From: RYN-230 sp963841695
GTDB lineage: Bacteria > Actinomycetota > Actinomycetes > Streptosporangiales > Streptosporangiaceae
Assembly (NCBI GenBank): GCA_963841695.1
Contig: CAWJDQ010000015.1
Coordinates: 310,001 to 374,000, forward strand
Direction of reading: 5' to 3'
Length of the DNA: 64,000 bases
Shown here: one piece after another, positions 60,781-64,000 of the stretch
Layout of the letters: the number at the start of each line of letters is the position of its first letter
How positions within the stretch are numbered: position 1 is the first letter of the stretch
Notes under the pieces: generated by a model
Databases searched by the model: none
Told to the model about the DNA's origin: nothing
What the model saw: only the letters and a program-made list of their open reading frames with translations
Program-made: the position numbers and the translations under genes

Positions 60781-63153
60781 CTACAGAGCCAGGTCGGCGC
60801 GTACCGGGCGGCCCTGCAGCGCGGACCACACGTTGGCCGGGGTGAGCGGCATGTCCGCGTGCCGCAGGCCCAGCGGGCGCAGGGCATCGACCACCGCGTT
60901 GACCACGGCGACCGGCGAGCCCACGGTGGCCGATTCCCCGACGCCCTTGGCGCCGATCGGGTGGTGCGGGCACGGGGTGACGGTCTGGCCCAGCTCCCAC
61001 GACGGGCACTCCAGCGACGTGGGCAGCAGGTAGTCCATGAACGAGCCGCCCAGGCAGTTCCCGTCCTGGTCGTAGGTGATGACCTGCATCAGCGCCATGC
61101 CCACCCCGTCGGCCAGGCCGCCGTGCACCTGCCCTTCGACGATCATCGGGTTGATCCGGACGCCGCAGTCGTCCACCGCGATGAACCGGCGCAGGGCGAC
61201 CGCGCCGGTGCCCGGGTCCACGTCCACCACGCAGATGTACGCGCCGTAGGGATAGGTGAGGTTCGGCGGGTTGTACACGGTCTCGGCGTCCAGGTGCCCC
61301 TCGACGCCGGCGGGCAGCTCCAGCGAGGAGTGCGCGGCCATCGCGATCTCGGCGATGGTCCGGCCCTGCTCGGGGTCGCCGCGGACCTGCCACCGGCCGC
61401 GGGCCCACTCCAGGTCCTCCGGCGCGGCCTCCAGCATGGCCGCGGCGACCACCCGGGCCCGCTCCCGGACCTTGCGGGCCACCACCACGGCCGCCGCGCC
61501 GGACACGGGCGTGGACCGCGACCCGTAGGTGCCCAGCCCGAACGGGGTCCGGTCGGTGTCGCCGTGCACCACCTCGACGTCGTCCGGGCGCAGGCCCAGC
61601 TCATGGGCGACGATCTGGGCGAACGTGGTCTCGTGGCCCTGGCCCTGGGTCTGGCAGGAAATGCTCAGCACCGCCGCGCCGGTGGGGTAGATCCGCAGGT
61701 CGGCCCCGTCGGCCATGCCCAGGCCGAGGATGTCCATGTCCTTGCGGGGCCCGGCGCCGACTCCCTCGGTGAAGAAGCTCAGCCCGATGCCCATGTACTC
61801 GCCGCGGGCCCGCCGCTCGGCCTGCTCGCGCCGCAGTTCCGGGTACCCGGCCAGGTCCATCGCGACGTGCAGGGCCCGGGGGTAGTCCCCCGAGTCGTAC
61901 TCCCACCCGGTCGGGCAGGTGTAGGGAAACTGCTCGGGCCGCAGCAGGTTCCGCATCCGCAGGTCGGCCGGGTCCTGGCCGAGCTCGGCGGCCAGCAGGT
62001 TGACCATCCGCTCGACCAGGTACACGCCCTCGGCGATCCGGAACGAGCAGGAGTAGGCCACCCCGCCGGGGGCCTTGTTCGTGTAGACCCCGGTGACCTC
62101 GCAGTACGCGGCCTGCAGGTCGTAGGACCCGGTGAAGATGTGGAAGAACCCGGCCGGGTACTTGCTGGGCTGCGCGGACCCGTTGAACGCGCCGTGGTCG
62201 GCCAGCACCCGGGCCCGCAGGGCGAGGATCCGCCCATCCCGGGTCGCGGCGATCTCACCGTGCATGTGGTAGTCGCGGGCGAACGCGGTGGACATCAGGT
62301 TCTCCGACCGGTCCTCGACCCACTTCACCGGCTGGCCGGTGATGATGCTGCCGACCACCGCGCACAGGTAGCCCGGGTACACCGGGACCTTGTTGCCGAA
62401 CCCGCCGCCGATGTCCGGGGAGACGACCCGGATCTTGTGCTCGGGCAGCCCGGCCACCAGCGCGTACAGGGTGCGGTGCGCGTGCGGCGCCTGGGTGGTG
62501 GCCCACACGGTGAGCTTCCCGGTGACCGGGTCCATCTCGGCCACCGCGCCGCAGGTCTCCAGCGGCGCGGGATGCGAGCGGGGGTACAGCATGTCCTGGG
62601 TGACCACGACGTCGGCGGCGGCGAACGCGGCGTCGGTGGCGCCCTGGTCGCCGGCCGACCAGTCGAAGATGTGGTTGTCCTGCTGGCCGGCCACGTCGTC
62701 GCGGATCACCGGGGCGCCCTGGTCCAGCGCCCGGGTCGCGTCCACGACCACCGGCAGCGGCTCGTACTCCACGGCGATCAGCTCGAGCGCGTCCCGGGCG
62801 GAGTAGCGGTCCTCGGCCACGACGAACGCCACCTCCTGGCCCTGGAACCGGACCTTGTCGGTGGCCAGCACGGCCTGGACGTCGCGGGACAGGGTGGGCA
62901 TCCAGGCCAGCTTCCGCTGCTCCAGCATCTCGCCGGTGATGACGGCCCGGACCCGCGGGTGGGCCAGCGCCGCGGCGGTGTCCATGCTCACGATGCGGGC
63001 GTGTGCCAGCGGGCTGCGCAGGATCGCGCCGTACAGCATCCCGGGCCGCTGGATGTCGTCCACGAACGTGCCCTGGCCGCGCAGGAACCGGGCGTCTTCC
63101 TTGCGCCGGACCGGGCCGTAGGCGCCGTCGGGGGCCGGCTCGGCTGCGCTCAT
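60781..63153 (-). CDS. coxL: Aerobic CO dehydrogenase large subunit, form I
   Basis: 790 aa, full length for the family. Molybdopterin-binding xanthine-oxidase-type protein with VRRKEDARFLRGQGTFVDDI at the start and SPDIGGGFGNKVPVYPGYLC. The form-I active-site loop GGVAYSCSFRIAEGVYLVER is at residues 364-383 (AYxCSFR, copper-binding Cys369). The C-terminal VHGGLADGVGMALMQ and PIGAKGVGESATVGSP (catalytic Glu) are present. The Cys-loop separates true Cu/Mo CO dehydrogenase from form-II paralogues. It oxidises CO to CO2, passing electrons via CoxS and CoxM to quinone. Overlaps coxS by 4 bases. Confidence 0.95.
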   Translation of the reverse strand: MSAAEPAPDGAYGPVRRKEDARFLRGQGTFVDDIQRPGMLYGAILRSPLAHARIVSMDTAAALAHPRVRAVITGEMLEQRKLAWMPTLSRDVQAVLATDKVRFQGQEVAFVVAEDRYSARDALELIAVEYEPLPVVVDATRALDQGAPVIRDDVAGQQDNHIFDWSAGDQGATDAAFAAADVVVTQDMLYPRSHPAPLETCGAVAEMDPVTGKLTVWATTQAPHAHRTLYALVAGLPEHKIRVVSPDIGGGFGNKVPVYPGYLCAVVGSIITGQPVKWVEDRSENLMSTAFARDYHMHGEIAATRDGRILALRARVLADHGAFNGSAQPSKYPAGFFHIFTGSYDLQAAYCEVTGVYTNKAPGGVAYSCSFRIAEGVYLVERMVNLLAAELGQDPADLRMRNLLRPEQFPYTCPTGWEYDSGDYPRALHVAMDLAGYPELRREQAERRARGEYMGIGLSFFTEGVGAGPRKDMDILGLGMADGADLRIYPTGAAVLSISCQTQGQGHETTFAQIVAHELGLRPDDVEVVHGDTDRTPFGLGTYGSRSTPVSGAAAVVVARKVRERARVVAAAMLEAAPEDLEWARGRWQVRGDPEQGRTIAEIAMAAHSSLELPAGVEGHLDAETVYNPPNLTYPYGAYICVVDVDPGTGAVALRRFIAVDDCGVRINPMIVEGQVHGGLADGVGMALMQVITYDQDGNCLGGSFMDYLLPTSLECPSWELGQTVTPCPHHPIGAKGVGESATVGSPVAVVNAVVDALRPLGLRHADMPLTPANVWSALQGRPVRADLAL

Positions 63154-63701
63154 CGTCGCTCCCCAGGCTGGGCGGCCCCGCTGGTCTCGTCCCGGCCGGC
63201 CCCGTGCTGGGCGGCCCCGTGCTGGCTGGCCTCATGCTGGCTGGCCTCGTACTCGCCAGCCCAGCGGACCGCCCGCACGATGTTCTCGTACCCGGTGCAC
63301 CGGCACAGCTGACCGGACAGTGCCTCGCGGATCTCGTCCGGGGACGGATCCGGGTCGTGGTCCAGCAGCCACCGGGCGGTCATCATCATGCCCGGCGTGC
63401 AGAACCCGCACTGCAGCCCGTGGCACTCCGCGAATCCCTGCTGGACCGGGTCCAGCTGGCCACCGCGGGCCAGGTCCTCGACCGTCCGCACCCGGCGCCC
63501 GTCGGCCATGGCCGCCAGCACCGTGCACGACTTCACCGGGGTCTCGTCCAGCCAGACCACGCAGGCCCCGCAGTTGGACGTGTCGCATCCCCAGTGGGAG
63601 CCGGTCAGGCCGAGGTCATCGCGGAGGAAATGGATGAGCAGCAGCCGGGCCTCCACATCCCTGGTGTGGCTGACCCCGTTCACGGTCATCGTTATCTGCA
63701 T
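63150..63701 (-). CDS. coxS: CO dehydrogenase small (2Fe-2S) subunit, 183 aa
   Basis: N-terminal plant-type ferredoxin cluster GCDTSNCGACVVWLDETPVK with a fourth Cys in SCTVLA. The C-terminal helical cluster domain has LQCGFCTPGMMM and LSGQLCRCTGYENIVRAV. The last 30 residues are an unusual repeat tail (EASQHEASQHGAAQHGAG) not needed for cluster binding. Overlaps coxM and coxL, giving the classical M-S-L order. Confidence 0.95.
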   Translation of the reverse strand: MQITMTVNGVSHTRDVEARLLLIHFLRDDLGLTGSHWGCDTSNCGACVVWLDETPVKSCTVLAAMADGRRVRTVEDLARGGQLDPVQQGFAECHGLQCGFCTPGMMMTARWLLDHDPDPSPDEIREALSGQLCRCTGYENIVRAVRWAGEYEASQHEASQHGAAQHGAGRDETSGAAQPGERR

Positions 63702-64000
63702 ATCGTCGCGGGCCCGTCAGGCTGCCCGACCCGCGCCAGCGCGCGGCGCAGCGACCGGATGGTGAGCTCGCGGGCCAGGTGGCGCTTGTAGTCGGCCGGC
63801 CCGCGCTGGTCGGACACCGGGCGGCAGGAGGCGGCGGCCAGGTCGCCGGCCCGGGCGAAGCTCTCCTCGGTGGCCGGGGCGCCGCGCAGGAACTCCTCGG
63901 CCTCGGCCGCGGCGAAGTGCGGCGCGCCCACCGCGGTCAGCCCGATGCCGGCGTCAGCGATGGTCCCGCCGTCCCGCCCGCCCCCGTCCCGCCCGCCCCC
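63692..64000 (-). CDS. coxM: CO dehydrogenase FAD-binding medium subunit, C-terminus (cut by window edge)
   Basis: The frame comes in from beyond 64,000 and ends at 63,692 in a 10-base overlap with coxS. Visible are IADAGIGLTAVGAPHFAAAE, ESFARAGDLAAASCRPVSDQ and RGPADYKRHLARELTIRSLR, the C-terminal CODH flavoprotein domain. A Gly-Gly-Gly-Arg-Asp duplication just before it (positions about 63,967-64,000) is low-complexity and may be a small insertion. Confidence 0.9.
   Translation of the reverse strand, partial: GGGRDGGGRDGGTIADAGIGLTAVGAPHFAAAEAEEFLRGAPATEESFARAGDLAAASCRPVSDQRGPADYKRHLARELTIRSLRRALARVGQPDGPATICR

Noticed and set aside
59659..63312. A plus-strand open frame of more than 1,200 codons across the cox genes
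   Set aside because: It is antisense to well-recognised coxD, coxL and coxS; its composition is Arg/Gly/Pro/His-rich without domains, the usual shadow of high-GC codon bias.

Overview
The window is high-GC (about 70%) DNA from an actinomycete. Pointers are the GC-biased third positions, a 39-codon DLW-39 gene, a DUF397 protein beside a DUF5753 regulator, many GTG starts and leaderless-style promoters. A Streptosporangiales-like host is plausible, but genus cannot be read from the sequence.

Layout. 0-25 kb is chromosomal accessory DNA: a cut-off response regulator, a GT83/ArnT-like glycosyltransferase and a cupin, a sulfotransferase-like protein, a double AhpD-like protein, an orphan NarL-type histidine kinase, a compact arsenic island (PstS-like protein, CoA-disulfide-reductase-like flavoprotein, AqpS-like channel, ArsR-ArsC fusion, ArsI lyase, ArsR), an ECF sigma factor coupled to a haloalkane-dehalogenase-like hydrolase, a self-regulated HTH/DUF3887 gene, an FtsX-type ABC exporter, a streptomycin-type kinase and a sedolisin lipoprotein.

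25,043-52,368 is one integrated mobilizable element. It sits in the 3' half of a tRNA-Ala(TGC) gene and is bounded by a perfect 44-bp direct repeat. It carries tyrosine integrase and excisionase at the right end, MobC and relaxase in the middle, and no visible FtsK/VirB4-type transfer motor, so it looks mobilizable rather than self-transmissible. Cargo: a 610-aa helical protein, an envelope operon (OmpA/VWA-like plus multi-TM partner), an IS701-family insertion, a TetR-controlled ABC exporter, a scar of a second related integrase (36,442-36,606), a four-gene cassette (unknown 195 aa, QueC-like PP-loop protein, XRE-ImmA/IrrE protease, PIN-like nuclease), an Mrr-type restriction nuclease, and a 3.8-kb Tn554-like two-recombinase transposon that split an XRE gene; both halves of that gene can still be read. 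The four-gene cassette is the best candidate for an undescribed (probably defence) system.

52.4-64 kb is chromosomal again: a HAD-like protein whose frame runs through a minisatellite and the tRNA gene, DLW-39, an ABC-F ATPase, a lipoprotein, an HlyD-like membrane-fusion protein, and a CO-dehydrogenase cluster (coxM-S-L, MoxR ATPase, CoxE-like VWA protein). The CoxL subunit has the form-I AYxCSFR active-site motif, which suggests atmospheric CO oxidation.

Caution: at least ten apparent frameshifts and two in-frame TGA codons interrupt otherwise well-conserved genes, and they cluster at 53-60 kb. Many lie in short G/C runs, so consensus indel errors are as likely as real decay. Affected entries give a reconstructed extent.
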